This document shows, piece after piece, positions 49,065 through 58,329 of a stretch of DNA of 64,000 bases; the stretch's first letter is position 1; the number at the start of each line of letters is the position of its first letter. The notes under the pieces are model-generated. The model saw only the letters and a program-made list of their open reading frames with translations, ran no database searches and had not been told where the DNA came from. Position numbers and translations under genes: made by a program. Source of the stretch: Chryseomicrobium palamuruense (GTDB taxonomy: Bacteria > Bacillota > Bacilli > Bacillales_A > Planococcaceae); contig NZ_JBHSEF010000023.1 in NCBI RefSeq assembly GCF_042649045.1, positions 1-64,000 of the forward strand, in the 5' to 3' direction.

Positions 49065-49811
49065 CTAACGTTTTTCATAGCCTACTTTTTCAAGGTACAA
49101 CCCTTGAGGTGGCGCCGTTTTGCCAGCCTTACTCCGGTCTTTTGCCGCAATGATTGCCGACATCTCATCCGGTCCACGTTTTCCGATACCAACTTCCCAT
49201 AGCGTCCCCGCAATGATGCGGACCATATTGTACAAAAAGCCGTTCCCTGTGATGACTAGATGTAGCTGTTGACCGTATCGTTCGATGCGCACCTCGTAAA
49301 TCGTCCGCACGAAATCTTGAATACTCGTGTTCGCTGCACTGAAACTGCGAAAATCGTGCTCACCAACAAGGGCCGTTGCTGCTTCTCGCATCCGGTCAAT
49401 GTCCGGCTGCTTCCCAGGAATATGTGATAACAAATGCCGTTCAAACGGGAGCGGGATGTCTTCGAGTGTCCATTTGTAACGATACGTCTTCCACTCGACG
49501 TCAAAACGCGCGTGAAAGTCCTCTCTGACCTCTTCAACGCCCATCACCCGAATATCTCCCGGAAGCTGACTATTGAGCGCCTTGCCCCATCCAGAAGGCG
49601 GAATCGAGAGGGCTGTATCGAAGTGGATGACCTGACCAACCGCATGGACCCCTGTATCGGTACGGCCACTTGCTGTGATTCGGGTAAAGACGCCTTGATT
49701 CATTCTCGTCAACACGCGTTCCACCTCTTCTTGAACCGTGCGTCCATTCGGTTGGACCTGGTAACCGGAGAACCCACTACCGTCATAGCTGATCATTGCT
49801 TTAATGCGCAT
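49065..49811 (-). CDS. truA: tRNA pseudouridine(38-40) synthase TruA
   Basis: The 248-residue enzyme converts uridines 38-40 of tRNA anticodon arms to pseudouridine. The catalytic Asp is in ASGRTDTGVHAVGQ, followed by the conserved VDFHARF-like segment and a C-terminal GNGFLYNMVRIIAG motif. It follows ecfT by 9 bp, as in B. subtilis. Confidence 0.95.
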   Translation of the reverse strand: MRIKAMISYDGSGFSGYQVQPNGRTVQEEVERVLTRMNQGVFTRITASGRTDTGVHAVGQVIHFDTALSIPPSGWGKALNSQLPGDIRVMGVEEVREDFHARFDVEWKTYRYKWTLEDIPLPFERHLLSHIPGKQPDIDRMREAATALVGEHDFRSFSAANTSIQDFVRTIYEVRIERYGQQLHLVITGNGFLYNMVRIIAGTLWEVGIGKRGPDEMSAIIAAKDRSKAGKTAPPQGLYLEKVGYEKR

Positions 49812-49820
49812 AGGGGCCTC

Positions 49821-50618
49821 CTATCCTCTTAACAGCCAAAGGACGGCTGCTAGGACGACTAATAACATAAGAGCGAGGGTGTCACGTGTCTGCCAGTGTA
49901 ATTGACGATAACGCGTGCGTCCCTCCCCGCCTCGGTAGCCACGCACTTCCATCGCCGTTGCCAAGTCTTCTGCCCGTTTAAAGGCACTGACAAACAGCGG
50001 AATGAGAAGTGGCACGATGGCCTTCAATCGCTCTTTAAATGGACCAGATGTCATATCCGAGCCGCGGGCCATCTGAGCTTTCATAATTTTATCCGTCTCA
50101 TCCATCAATGTTGGAATAAAACGTAGAGAGATGGACATCATGAGAGCCAGTTCATGGACGGGAAGCTTCCACTTCTTCAAAGGTCCAAGTAAAAGCTCGA
50201 TCGCATCCGTGATCGAAATCGGTGTCGTGCTCAACGTCAATATCGTTGTCATCACCACAAGGACGAAGAAACGAATCGCGATGAACACCCCTTGAATAAC
50301 CCCTCCTGTATAGATCTCTGTATATCCAAGATCAATCAGTACGTAGCCTTCCTTCGTGAAGAACACGTGAAGTAGGAAGGTGAAGATCAGTAAAAACACG
50401 ATTGGCTTTAATCCACTGAGGATAAAGTAGAAACGGATGCCAGATAACTTCACGATAGCTAATGTGAAGACAATCAAAAGACCATACGTAATCCAGTTGT
50501 TAGCCATAAACACGATGGCAATGAAGAGGAACACGAAGAGCAGCTTCGCCCGCGCATCAATGCGGTGCACAATCGAGTCTCCAGGGATGTAGCGACCAAA
50601 TATCATTTTCTCTAACAT
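49821..50618 (-). CDS. ecfT: ECF transporter transmembrane subunit EcfT
   Basis: The 265-residue membrane protein has about five hydrophobic segments. Two coupling-helix motifs, in AQMARGSDM and AMEVRGYRGG, touch the ATPases. It links vitamin- or metal-binding S components to EcfA1/EcfA2 for uptake. Start and stop overlap the ecfA2 stop by 1 bp. Confidence 0.93.
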   Translation of the reverse strand: MLEKMIFGRYIPGDSIVHRIDARAKLLFVFLFIAIVFMANNWITYGLLIVFTLAIVKLSGIRFYFILSGLKPIVFLLIFTFLLHVFFTKEGYVLIDLGYTEIYTGGVIQGVFIAIRFFVLVVMTTILTLSTTPISITDAIELLLGPLKKWKLPVHELALMMSISLRFIPTLMDETDKIMKAQMARGSDMTSGPFKERLKAIVPLLIPLFVSAFKRAEDLATAMEVRGYRGGEGRTRYRQLHWQTRDTLALMLLVVLAAVLWLLRG

Positions 50619-51490
50619 CAGTCTGCCACCTTCCCTTCAGCGAGATATGTGGCAATCGCTACTGCAAGTAATTCCTCTGTCAAATACAATTCCGGAAACT
50701 TCACATTAAATAACGCTTCCACTTTGCGTTGTAGCTGTACCGATTGTGGAAGTTCTAGGCGGTAGTCACGCAAAAGCTCTTCTTGCGCGAACACTTCTTG
50801 TGGAATTCCTTCTAGTACGCAACGACCCCCGTGCATAATAGCGATACGGTCTGCATAGCGCGCCGCATCTTCCATACTGTGTGTGACGAGTATAGTCGTT
50901 AAGCCTTTTTCTTCATGGAGACGTGCAAACAGATTCATAATCTCTTTCCGACCTCGTGGATCAAGACCTGCTGTTGGTTCATCAAGAACTAAGACGTCTG
51001 GATCCATGGCAAGAACTCCTGCAATCGCTACGCGTCGCATTTGCCCACCTGACAAATCAAACGGTGATTTCTGTAAGACGCCGTCCGGTAGCCCGAGCAC
51101 TCCTACCAGTTCATGTGCACGAATACGCGCTTCTTCTTCCGGGACACCAAAGTTCATCGGACCAAACATAATATCTTTCTCCACGGTTTCTTCAAACAGC
51201 TGATGCTCCGGAAACTGAAATACTATCCCCACGTTTTGGCGTACGACTTTTAACTGCTTGTTCTTTTGTCCGGCCTGAATCACGGCATCGCCAATCTTCA
51301 CCGTACCTTCTGTCGGCTTTAAGATGGCATTTAAATGCTGCAGAACGGTCGATTTTCCGGATCCCGTGTGACCAATGATAGCTTGATAGCTTCCGGACGG
51401 GATCGTGAGGTCGACTTCTCGTAACGCTCGCTTTTCAAAAGGTGTCCCCGCTGCATACGAATAACTTACTTGTTTGAGTGCAATGTCCAT
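50618..51490 (-). CDS. ecfA2: ECF transporter ATPase EcfA2
   Basis: The 290-residue ABC ATPase has Walker A GHTGSGKST, Q-loop, signature LSGGQMRR and Walker B VLVLDEPTAGLD. It pairs with EcfA1 to power energy-coupling-factor import. It overlaps ecfA1 by 25 bp and ecfT by 1 bp, so the three subunits are made in coupled translation. Confidence 0.93.
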   Translation of the reverse strand: MDIALKQVSYSYAAGTPFEKRALREVDLTIPSGSYQAIIGHTGSGKSTVLQHLNAILKPTEGTVKIGDAVIQAGQKNKQLKVVRQNVGIVFQFPEHQLFEETVEKDIMFGPMNFGVPEEEARIRAHELVGVLGLPDGVLQKSPFDLSGGQMRRVAIAGVLAMDPDVLVLDEPTAGLDPRGRKEIMNLFARLHEEKGLTTILVTHSMEDAARYADRIAIMHGGRCVLEGIPQEVFAQEELLRDYRLELPQSVQLQRKVEALFNVKFPELYLTEELLAVAIATYLAEGKVAD

Positions 51491-52308
51491 AACAGATCCA
51501 CCAATTCTTGCTCTGACATAAGAGTACTTGGGAGCTCCACACCTTGCGTACGCAAGAGGGCTGCCACGTTTGCGGCAAAGGGAAGGTCTAAACCAAGTGC
51601 CGTGATTTCATCTCGGTTACCGAACACGTCACGAGGGTTACCCTCCGCATACTTTTCTCCACCGTTCATCACAATTACTCGGTCCGCGAGCATCGCTTCT
51701 TCTAGGTCATGTGTAATGGAGAGGACCGTCACATCCGATAAGTCGCGCAAGGCACGGATGGTCTGAATGACTTCCCGACGCCCCTGCGGATCAAGCATAG
51801 ACGTGGCTTCATCGAGTATTAACAATTTTGGACGTAACGCAATGGCCCCAGCAATGGCGACACGTTGCTTTTGCCCTCCTGATAGATGATGCGGTTCTTG
51901 GTTTACGAACTCTTCCATTTGTACTTGCTTAAGGGCGGAAGTCACACGCTCCACCATCTCTTGATACGGAATGCCATTATTCTCTAAAGCAAACGCCACA
52001 TCGTCTTGGACGGTGGCTCCTACGAATTGATTGTCTGGATTCTGAAAGACCATTCCTAAATTAGAGCGGATTTCCCACAAGGTCTGCTCATTCAACGGCA
52101 ATCCAAATAATTCAACAGTTCCTTGCTGCGGGAACAACAAGCCGTTAATCAGCTTGGCCATAGTTGACTTCCCAGATCCATTATGACCGACGATGGCAAT
52201 CCATTCCCCTTGCTCAATCGTAAGCGTCAGGTTGGCCACGGCAGGGCGTGTCTCTTCTTCCGCGGGGTAGGTATACGTCACGTCACGTAAATCAATTATC
52301 GCTGTCAT
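51466..52308 (-). CDS. ecfA1: ECF transporter ATPase EcfA1
   Basis: The 280-residue ABC ATPase has Walker A GHNGSGKST, signature LSGGQKQR and Walker B LLILDEATSMLD. It is the first gene of the ecf-truA unit, with GGAGGA ahead of its ATG. The 320-bp region upstream contains the rplQ terminator and two structured leader elements. Confidence 0.93.
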   Translation of the reverse strand: MTAIIDLRDVTYTYPAEEETRPAVANLTLTIEQGEWIAIVGHNGSGKSTMAKLINGLLFPQQGTVELFGLPLNEQTLWEIRSNLGMVFQNPDNQFVGATVQDDVAFALENNGIPYQEMVERVTSALKQVQMEEFVNQEPHHLSGGQKQRVAIAGAIALRPKLLILDEATSMLDPQGRREVIQTIRALRDLSDVTVLSITHDLEEAMLADRVIVMNGGEKYAEGNPRDVFGNRDEITALGLDLPFAANVAALLRTQGVELPSTLMSEQELVDLLWTLHSNK

Positions 52309-52358
52309 GTGATTTCCTCCTCTGTCTCATCTCAACTTTACTCATCTAGGCTCTCTTC

Positions 52359-52407
52359 GTGATCTGCCCGAAGCAATGCACCTTATGCATTCCGTCCAAT
52401 AGATCAC
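52359..52407 (-). promoter_or_regulatory. Nested hairpin in the ecfA1 leader
   Basis: GTGATCT (52359-52365) pairs with AGATCAC (52401-52407), enclosing a second stem AATGCA / TGCATT (52375-52391, loop of 5). It lies between the attenuator terminator and ecfA1 and may be a further regulatory fold or an mRNA stabiliser. Confidence 0.45.
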
Positions 52408-52420
52408 TTTTTAGGGAAAT

Positions 52421-52550
52421 AAAAAAGCGCGCACCTCATCAGTGCGCTCTTCAGGTTTGTTGCAGGCCGGGTGCTCAAGTCCGTCCTGCTTGATGAGGTG
52501 CGTAGAGCTAGACGAGACGCCACCCACAAGGGGTCCGCTCATCATAACGC
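52421..52550 (-). promoter_or_regulatory. Attenuator-like leader between rplQ and ecfA1
   Basis: On the minus strand a terminator (GCGCAC / GTGCGC, 52429-52447) is followed by TTTTTT. Its loop and 3' arm (52430-52441) are perfectly complementary over 12 bp to an upstream segment at 52491-52502, which would form an antiterminator. That segment can also pair over 7 bp with 52538-52544. Three mutually exclusive pairings are the signature of an attenuator or riboswitch. The ligand is unknown. Confidence 0.6.
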
Positions 52551-52588
52551 TCAGCCTTTTTAATTGTCGTATAAATCGTTTTTGAAAA

Positions 52589-52620
52589 GAGAGAGTTTGG
52601 GTGAACCCTAAACCCTCTCT
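52589..52620 (-). terminator. rplQ terminator
   Basis: On the minus strand GAGAG..GTTTAGGG / CCCAAAC.CTCTC forms a stem 11 bp past the rplQ stop, followed by TTTTC. It ends the alpha operon before the ecf genes. Confidence 0.8.
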
Positions 52621-52630
52621 GAAGTCGTCC

Positions 52631-53011
52631 TTAGACTAACTCGATTACTACTACTGGTGCGCCGTCTCCACGACGTGGACCAACTTTCATAATGCGAGTG
52701 TAACCACCTTGACGATCTGCGTAGCGTGGTGCTACATCATCAAATAGTTTAGATAAAGCGTATACTGAAGTTTCATTGCCTTCTTCATCTGTTTTCACAG
52801 CTGTTTCATTGCGAATATAAGCAGCAGCTTGACGGCGAGCATGTAGATCGCCACGCTTTCCTAAAGTGATCATTTTTTCAACAACAGAACGTAATTCCTT
52901 CGCACGTGTTTCAGTTGTCTGAATACGCTCGTTGATAATTAGGTCCGTCGTTAAGTCACGTAACATCGCTTTACGCTGAGAACTTGTACGTCCAAGTTTG
53001 CGGTAACCCAT
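52631..53011 (-). CDS. rplQ: 50S ribosomal protein L17
   Basis: The 126-residue protein starts MGYRKLGRTSSQRKAMLRDL, the conserved L17 N-terminus, and ends VVVIELV. It is the last gene of the alpha operon, 53 bp after rpoA. A terminator follows. Confidence 0.97.
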   Translation of the reverse strand: MGYRKLGRTSSQRKAMLRDLTTDLIINERIQTTETRAKELRSVVEKMITLGKRGDLHARRQAAAYIRNETAVKTDEEGNETSVYALSKLFDDVAPRYADRQGGYTRIMKVGPRRGDGAPVVVIELV

Positions 53012-53064
53012 GGATGTTTCCCTCCTTTAGTTCAATAATTATCTAGCTGAATCAAATTTAGCGC

Positions 53065-54009
53065 TTAGTCTTCTTTACGTAATCCTAAGCCAAGCTCATC
53101 TAACTTCGCTTTTACTTCTTCTAAAGACTTACGTCCAAGGTTCCGTACTTTCATCATGTCGTCTTCTGACTTGTTCGCAAGTTCAAGAACCGTATTGATT
53201 CCTGCACGCTTCAAGCAGTTATAAGAACGAACCGAAAGATCAAGCTCTTCAATTGTCATTTCCAAGACTTTTTCCTTTTGGTCTTCTTCTTTTTCGACCA
53301 TGATTTCAGCCGTTTTCGCCTCATCTGTCATGCCTACAAAGATGTTTAAGTGCTCCGTTAAGATTTTAGCTCCAAGCGAAATCGCCTCTTTTGGACCGGT
53401 GCTGCCATCTGTCCACACATCAAGCGATAACTTATCGTAGTTCGTCGATTGACCAACACGAGTATTTTCTACTTGAAAATTAACGCGTGAAACTGGAGTG
53501 TAAATAGAGTCGATCGGGATTACGCCGATAGGAAGATCTTCACGTTTGTTTTGGTCAGCAGGAGTATAGCCACGGCCACGGTTTGCGTATAAACGCATAC
53601 GAAGGTGTCCGTTTTTGCTGATTGTTGCGATATAGAGTTCAGGGTTCAAAATTTCAACATCACTGTCATGCGTAATATCCGCAGCAGTTACTGTTCCCTC
53701 ACCTTTAACATCAATTTCGATGACTTTTTCTTCATCGGAATAGATTTTAACTGCAAGTTTTTTCACATTCATAATAATTGATGCTACGTCTTCCACGACA
53801 CCCTCAATAGTTGAGAATTCGTGTAATACGCCATCGATTTGAATAGAAGTCACTGCAGCTCCTGGTAATGAAGACAGAAGGATGCGACGAAGTGAATTCC
53901 CCAAAGTATTTCCATACCCACGTTCTAGCGGCTCAACAACAAATTTGCCATATTTTGCATCTTCGCTGATTTCTATCGTTTCAATCTTTGGTTTTTCAAT
54001 TTCTAGCAT
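53065..54009 (-). CDS. rpoA: RNA polymerase alpha subunit
   Basis: The 314-residue protein has the N-terminal assembly domain (FVVEPLERGYGNTLGNSLRRILLSSLPGA) and a C-terminal domain (about 248-310) that binds upstream promoter DNA and activators. Length and order rpsK-rpoA-rplQ match Bacillus. Confidence 0.97.
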   Translation of the reverse strand: MLEIEKPKIETIEISEDAKYGKFVVEPLERGYGNTLGNSLRRILLSSLPGAAVTSIQIDGVLHEFSTIEGVVEDVASIIMNVKKLAVKIYSDEEKVIEIDVKGEGTVTAADITHDSDVEILNPELYIATISKNGHLRMRLYANRGRGYTPADQNKREDLPIGVIPIDSIYTPVSRVNFQVENTRVGQSTNYDKLSLDVWTDGSTGPKEAISLGAKILTEHLNIFVGMTDEAKTAEIMVEKEEDQKEKVLEMTIEELDLSVRSYNCLKRAGINTVLELANKSEDDMMKVRNLGRKSLEEVKAKLDELGLGLRKED

Positions 54010-54112
54010 ACTACTTTACCCTCCCTCAAAACATCGAATGAATAGGTCTTGCCATCATGAATTCGATCGTTGCTGATTTTCATCAGTCCAATAAATGATG
54101 CAGTTTCACCTA

Positions 54113-54502
54113 TTACACGCGACGGCGTTTTGGTGGACGGCAACCGTTATGTGGAACTGGAGTTACGTCTTTAATAGCAGTTACATCTAATCCAGCAGCT
54201 TGAAGTGCACGAATTGCAGCTTCACGACCTGCACCAGGACCTTTAACTGTAACTTCTAACGTTTTTAAACCGTGTTCCATAGAACCTTTAGCAGCTGTTT
54301 CAGCAGCCATTTGTGCAGCGAATGGAGTTGATTTACGTGAACCACGGAATCCTAGAGCTCCAGCGCTTGACCATGAAAGGGCATTCCCTTGCATGTCAGT
54401 AATTGTAACGATTGTATTGTTGAAAGTAGAACGGATGTGAGCGATACCAGATTCGATATTCTTTTTCACACGACGTTTACGAGTTTGTTGTTTACGTGCC
54501 AT
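54113..54502 (-). CDS. rpsK: 30S ribosomal protein S11
   Basis: The 129-residue S11 has the conserved GIAHIRSTFNNTIVTITD and VTPVPHNGCRPPKRRRV segments. It is placed between rpsM and rpoA in the alpha operon with a 100-bp gap before rpoA. Confidence 0.97.
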   Translation of the reverse strand: MARKQQTRKRRVKKNIESGIAHIRSTFNNTIVTITDMQGNALSWSSAGALGFRGSRKSTPFAAQMAAETAAKGSMEHGLKTLEVTVKGPGAGREAAIRALQAAGLDVTAIKDVTPVPHNGCRPPKRRRV

Positions 54503-54527
54503 GTTGAGAAGAAACCTCCTTTACCGA

Positions 54528-54893
54528 TTATTTTTTCTTGTTCGCAACTGTTTTACGAGGACCTTTACGCGTACGCGCATTGTTCTTCGTATTTTGTCCA
54601 CGAACTGGAAGACCACGACGGTGACGGATACCACGGAATGAACCGATTTCCATCAGACGTTTGATGTTTAGGGAAATTTCACGACGAAGATCTCCTTCTA
54701 CTTTAAACGCACCGACTGCTTCACGAATTTTGTTTAGCTCATCTTCAGTTAAATCGCGTACACGCGTGTTTTCAGATACGCTAGCAGATTCAAGAACTTT
54801 TTGAGCTGTGTTTTTACCAATACCATAGATGTATGTTAATGAAATTACAACGCGTTTGTCGCGTGGAATGTCAACACCAGCAATACGTGCCAT
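54528..54893 (-). CDS. rpsM: 30S ribosomal protein S13
   Basis: The 121-residue S13 starts MARIAGVDIPRDKRVVISLTY and ends with the basic tail RTRKGPRKTVANKKK. It follows rpmJ in the normal order. Confidence 0.97.
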   Translation of the reverse strand: MARIAGVDIPRDKRVVISLTYIYGIGKNTAQKVLESASVSENTRVRDLTEDELNKIREAVGAFKVEGDLRREISLNIKRLMEIGSFRGIRHRRGLPVRGQNTKNNARTRKGPRKTVANKKK

Positions 54894-54913
54894 GAGTGCA
54901 CCTCCTTCAAAAA

Positions 54914-55027
54914 TTAACCTTGTCTTTGTTTGTGTTTAGGGTTTTCACAGATTACCATTACTTTACCGCGTCGGCGAATAACCTTACATTTTTCGCAGAT
55001 CGGTTTTACAGATGGTCTCACTTTCAT
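54914..55027 (-). CDS. rpmJ: 50S ribosomal protein L36
   Basis: The 37-residue zinc-binding L36 (KVRPSVKPICEKCKVIRRRG, then ICENPKHKQRQG) has the C+ type ligands Cys, Cys, Cys and His. It is too short for usual ORF cut-offs. It lies between infA and rpsM with GGAGG upstream. Confidence 0.96.
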   Translation of the reverse strand: MKVRPSVKPICEKCKVIRRRGKVMVICENPKHKQRQG

Positions 55028-55064
55028 CTAACCTAACCTCCTTAATAGTCCGGAGTGCAAAAGA

Positions 55065-55283
55065 TTATTTAAAACGGTACGTAATACGACCGCGAGTTAA
55101 ATCATAAGGAGATAGTTCAATTGTGACTTTGTCTCCAGGTAGAATACGAATAAAGTGCATACGGATCTTACCAGAAACATGTGCCAAGATCGTATGACCG
55201 TTTTCAAGCTCTACCTTGAACATTGCGTTAGGCAAAGTCTCAACAACTGTTCCTTCGACTTCAATTACATCATCTTTCGCCAT
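55065..55283 (-). CDS. infA: Translation initiation factor IF-1
   Basis: The 72-residue OB-fold protein begins MAKDDVIEVEGTVVETLPNA and ends GRITYRFK. The ATG at 55283 is the family start; the longer frame has no support. It blocks the ribosomal A site during initiation. Confidence 0.97.
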   Translation of the reverse strand: MAKDDVIEVEGTVVETLPNAMFKVELENGHTILAHVSGKIRMHFIRILPGDKVTIELSPYDLTRGRITYRFK

Positions 55284-55492
55284 CAACCCAGTCTCCCTTC
55301 TTATACAAATCAAGCCGAAGCTTCATTCGCTGTTCTCTTTGCTTCATACAGGTACGATTGTCTGCTGAAAGCATATGTCTGGAAAGCATGAGAGATGTTC
55401 GAAAGACACTCGTAAGGCTTCGCACAAAGCAATCTGCGGAAAAGACTGAGTGCTCAATCTGAACCCTTGCAAAGATGCTTCCACGAAACCCA

Positions 55493-55522
55493 TTATACCC
55501 CTTCTGATGGGCAATTGTACAC
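55493..55522 (-). promoter_or_regulatory. Promoter for infA and the alpha operon
   Basis: TGTACA (55517-55522) and TATAAT (55493-55498) are 18 bp apart on the minus strand. It lies in the 366-bp region 55284-55649 between adk and infA, where B. subtilis has map and ybzG. No gene is seen in this stretch, and no map remnant. Confidence 0.65.
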
Positions 55523-55649
55523 TACTTAAGAATAGTGACGGATTGTTCCAATCGTCCGTTCGTATACCGGGCGCAATATGCTTTTGCAGCTCTCGAGAAA
55601 AACAATACTTGTTGCATACCACCCGGGTCTTCCAAAACGGAAACCAGGG

Positions 55650-56300
55650 TTACTTGCGGTCTGTTAATAGAGCATCGATATCAGCGAACACTTTTGTAAT
55701 ATGTTGCTGACCATCAATATTTGTTAACACGCCTTTATCGCCATAAAAGTCGAGTAGGGGCTGTGTTTGCTTCATATTTACTTCCAGACGGTTTGTCACC
55801 GTTTCTGGATTGTCATCCGCACGTTGATATAATTCCCCGCCATCCTTATCGCAGACACCATCCTTTTGTGGAGGATTGAAGACTAAGTGATAAGCAGTAC
55901 CGCATTCTTTACAGATACGGCGGCCGGTTAAACGTTTGATTAATTCCTCTTGCTCCACTTGGATGTTAATCACATGCTCAACAGATTTCTCTAGATCAGC
56001 AAGTGTTGTATCCAATGCTTTCGCTTGTGGCACAGTACGTGGGAATCCATCTAGCAAGAAACCCTTTGCACAGTCAGCTTGGCTTAAACGTTCACGAACA
56101 ATACCAATCGTTACTTCATCCGGTACTAATGCACCTTGATCCATAAACGATTTTGCTTCGAGACCCAGTGCCGTTTGGTTTTTAATTGCCGCACGGAACA
56201 TATCGCCTGTAGAAATATGAGGGATTTCGTACTTCTCAACAATTTTATCTGCTTGCGTACCTTTACCGGCACCTGGCAAACCCATTAAAACGATATTCAT
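55650..56300 (-). CDS. adk: Adenylate kinase
   Basis: The 216-residue enzyme interconverts 2 ADP with ATP and AMP. It has the P-loop GLPGAGKGTQ and a zinc-type LID domain (CKEC ... CDKD) as in Bacillus. It follows secY by 66 bp. The following map gene is missing. Confidence 0.97.
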   Translation of the reverse strand: MNIVLMGLPGAGKGTQADKIVEKYEIPHISTGDMFRAAIKNQTALGLEAKSFMDQGALVPDEVTIGIVRERLSQADCAKGFLLDGFPRTVPQAKALDTTLADLEKSVEHVINIQVEQEELIKRLTGRRICKECGTAYHLVFNPPQKDGVCDKDGGELYQRADDNPETVTNRLEVNMKQTQPLLDFYGDKGVLTNIDGQQHITKVFADIDALLTDRK

Positions 56301-56365
56301 ACGTTTTTTCCTCCCTCTAAAAGGTAGGCAGAAAAAGGAACGGAATGCTCCTCATTTCCACCTGA

Positions 56366-57658
56366 TTACTTCATAAACCCTTTATAGTGACGCTTCACAA
56401 GTTGTGATTCTAGTTGTTTCATTGTTTCAAGTGCAACCCCAACTACAATGATCAAGCTTGTTCCACCGATTTGCGCTGCTTGTGGCAGGCCAGCAAATTC
56501 AATAAAGAGCAGTGGCATAATCGAAATCACAGCTAAGAAAATCGCACCAACAAATGTTAAACGATATAGCACGCTTGTTAAGTAATCTTGCGTTTGGCTT
56601 CCTGGACGAATCCCCGGAATGTATGCCCCTTGTTTCTTTAAATTGTCGGCCACATTCTCAGGATTCACTTGAATGAATGCATAGAAGTAAGTGAACGCGA
56701 CAATTAAAGCAACGAAGAGTACCATTCCGATTGGCTGCGTGTAATCCAGCACACGTGTGATTGCTTCTGTGACGGAGTTCGTACCGAAGAATAACGTAAT
56801 GGATTGTGGCGCCATTAAGAAGGCCGAAGCAAAGATAACTGGGATAACTCCCGCTGCGTTAACTTTTAATGGTAAGTGTGTTTGCTGACTGCCTGTTTGG
56901 GAAGAACCAGCAACACGTTTTGCATATTGAATTGGAATTTTACGTAGTGCCTGTTGAACGTAGATAACGCCAACTGTTACTGCGATAATCGCCAAAACAA
57001 TTAATGCAAGGATTGCAAGATTGATGAATAGGGCATCGCCCGCTCCTTCAATTTGCGTTGCATAGATTTGGTTCACTGCTGTTGGGATTGCAGCTACGAT
57101 ACCAGCGAAGATAATGATAGAGATACCATTTCCAACACCGTATGACGTAATTTGCTCACCTAACCACAGCAAGAATGCTGTACCAGCAGTTAATACAATT
57201 GCAATAACGACATACGTCATTACACCATCGTCTTGAATCAATTCTCCACCGTACATACGGTTAAACCCGTAAGACATAGCAATTGCCTGAACGAAGGCCA
57301 ATACAATTGTAAAGTAACGAGTGAATTGCGCAAGTTTTCGTCTTCCGACTTCGCCTTGTTTCGCCCACTCTGTAAATTTAGGAACAACATCCATTTGCAA
57401 TAATTGCACGATAATGGATGCGGTGATGTATGGCATAATTCCCATTGCGAGAATGGAGAAATTAATAAGTGCCCCACCACCGAAGATGTTTAGGAACCCA
57501 ATGATCCCTAACTCATCAGAAGCACGTAGCACATCTGCATCTACGTTTGGTACTGGTACGAACGTTCCCAAACGGAAGATGACGAGCATTGCTAACGTGA
57601 AAAAGATCTTGTTTCGAATATCTCGCACACGCATAAAGTTAGAGATTGTTTGAAACAT
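56366..57658 (-). CDS. secY: Protein translocase subunit SecY
   Basis: The 430-residue protein has ten transmembrane segments and forms the protein-conducting channel with SecE and SecG. It is encoded in the spc operon, sharing one base with the rplO stop. Confidence 0.97.
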   Translation of the reverse strand: MFQTISNFMRVRDIRNKIFFTLAMLVIFRLGTFVPVPNVDADVLRASDELGIIGFLNIFGGGALINFSILAMGIMPYITASIIVQLLQMDVVPKFTEWAKQGEVGRRKLAQFTRYFTIVLAFVQAIAMSYGFNRMYGGELIQDDGVMTYVVIAIVLTAGTAFLLWLGEQITSYGVGNGISIIIFAGIVAAIPTAVNQIYATQIEGAGDALFINLAILALIVLAIIAVTVGVIYVQQALRKIPIQYAKRVAGSSQTGSQQTHLPLKVNAAGVIPVIFASAFLMAPQSITLFFGTNSVTEAITRVLDYTQPIGMVLFVALIVAFTYFYAFIQVNPENVADNLKKQGAYIPGIRPGSQTQDYLTSVLYRLTFVGAIFLAVISIMPLLFIEFAGLPQAAQIGGTSLIIVVGVALETMKQLESQLVKRHYKGFMK

Positions 57659-58098
57659 TAAATCACCTCGACAGATCCGCCGGCGTTCTCGATTGCTTCT
57701 TTAGCAGAAGCAGAGAATTTGTGAGCTTGAACAGAAAGCTTTTTGTCAAGAGACCCGTTACCAAGAATCTTGATTCCAGAACGTTCCTTGCTCACAACAC
57801 CTGTTTCAATGAGTAGAGCAGGTGTTACTTCTGTGCCCTCTTCGAAACGGTTAAGCGCATCTAGGTTGACTACAGCATATTCTTTGCGGTTGATGTTCGT
57901 AAATCCACGTTTTGGTAAACGGCGGAACAACGGGTTTTGTCCACCCTCAAATCCTGGGCGTACTCCACCGCCAGAACGAGCGTTTTGTCCTTTATGACCT
58001 TTACCCGAAGTTTTACCATTACCAGAACCTGTACCTCGACCTACGCGGTTGCGTTCTTTACGTGAACCTTCAGCTGGTTTTAACTCATGTAGTTTCAA
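57658..58098 (-). CDS. rplO: 50S ribosomal protein L15
   Basis: The 146-residue L15 has the Gly/Arg-rich N-terminus (VGRGTGSGNGKTSGKGHKGQ) that threads through the large subunit. It overlaps secY by 1 bp. Confidence 0.97.
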   Translation of the reverse strand: MKLHELKPAEGSRKERNRVGRGTGSGNGKTSGKGHKGQNARSGGGVRPGFEGGQNPLFRRLPKRGFTNINRKEYAVVNLDALNRFEEGTEVTPALLIETGVVSKERSGIKILGNGSLDKKLSVQAHKFSASAKEAIENAGGSVEVI

Positions 58099-58132
58099 CT
58101 GGTGGCACCTCCTTAAGTGTAAAATCGTTCAA

Positions 58133-58315
58133 TTATTTCTCGTTAACTGTGACTAAGTGAGCTACTTTCGTGATCATACCACGAATTGCAGCATTATCTT
58201 GGTGTTCAACTGTTTGGTGCATCTTACGAAGACCAAGTGCTTCCGCAACTTTACGTTGGTTAGGCTTTGAACCGATCAAACTTTTAGTTAGGGTGATTTC
58301 TAATTTGTTTGCCAT
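58133..58315 (-). CDS. rpmD: 50S ribosomal protein L30
   Basis: The 60-residue L30 (MANKLEITLTKSLIGSKPNQ) begins at the ATG at 58315 after GGGGGGAA. An in-frame GTG/ATG two codons upstream is less well placed. Spc operon. Confidence 0.96.
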   Translation of the reverse strand: MANKLEITLTKSLIGSKPNQRKVAEALGLRKMHQTVEHQDNAAIRGMITKVAHLVTVNEK

Positions 58316-58329
58316 TGTCAATTCCCCCC

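Noticed and set aside
52421..52560. T-box or other named riboswitch in the ecfA1 leader
   Set aside because: A GGGTGG segment is present but the rest of the T-box consensus is not, and I cannot match other named classes; kept only as an unnamed attenuator.
55344..55622. 92-codon minus-strand ORF between adk and infA
   Set aside because: It spans the infA promoter, has no ribosome site, and shows no resemblance to map or any family.
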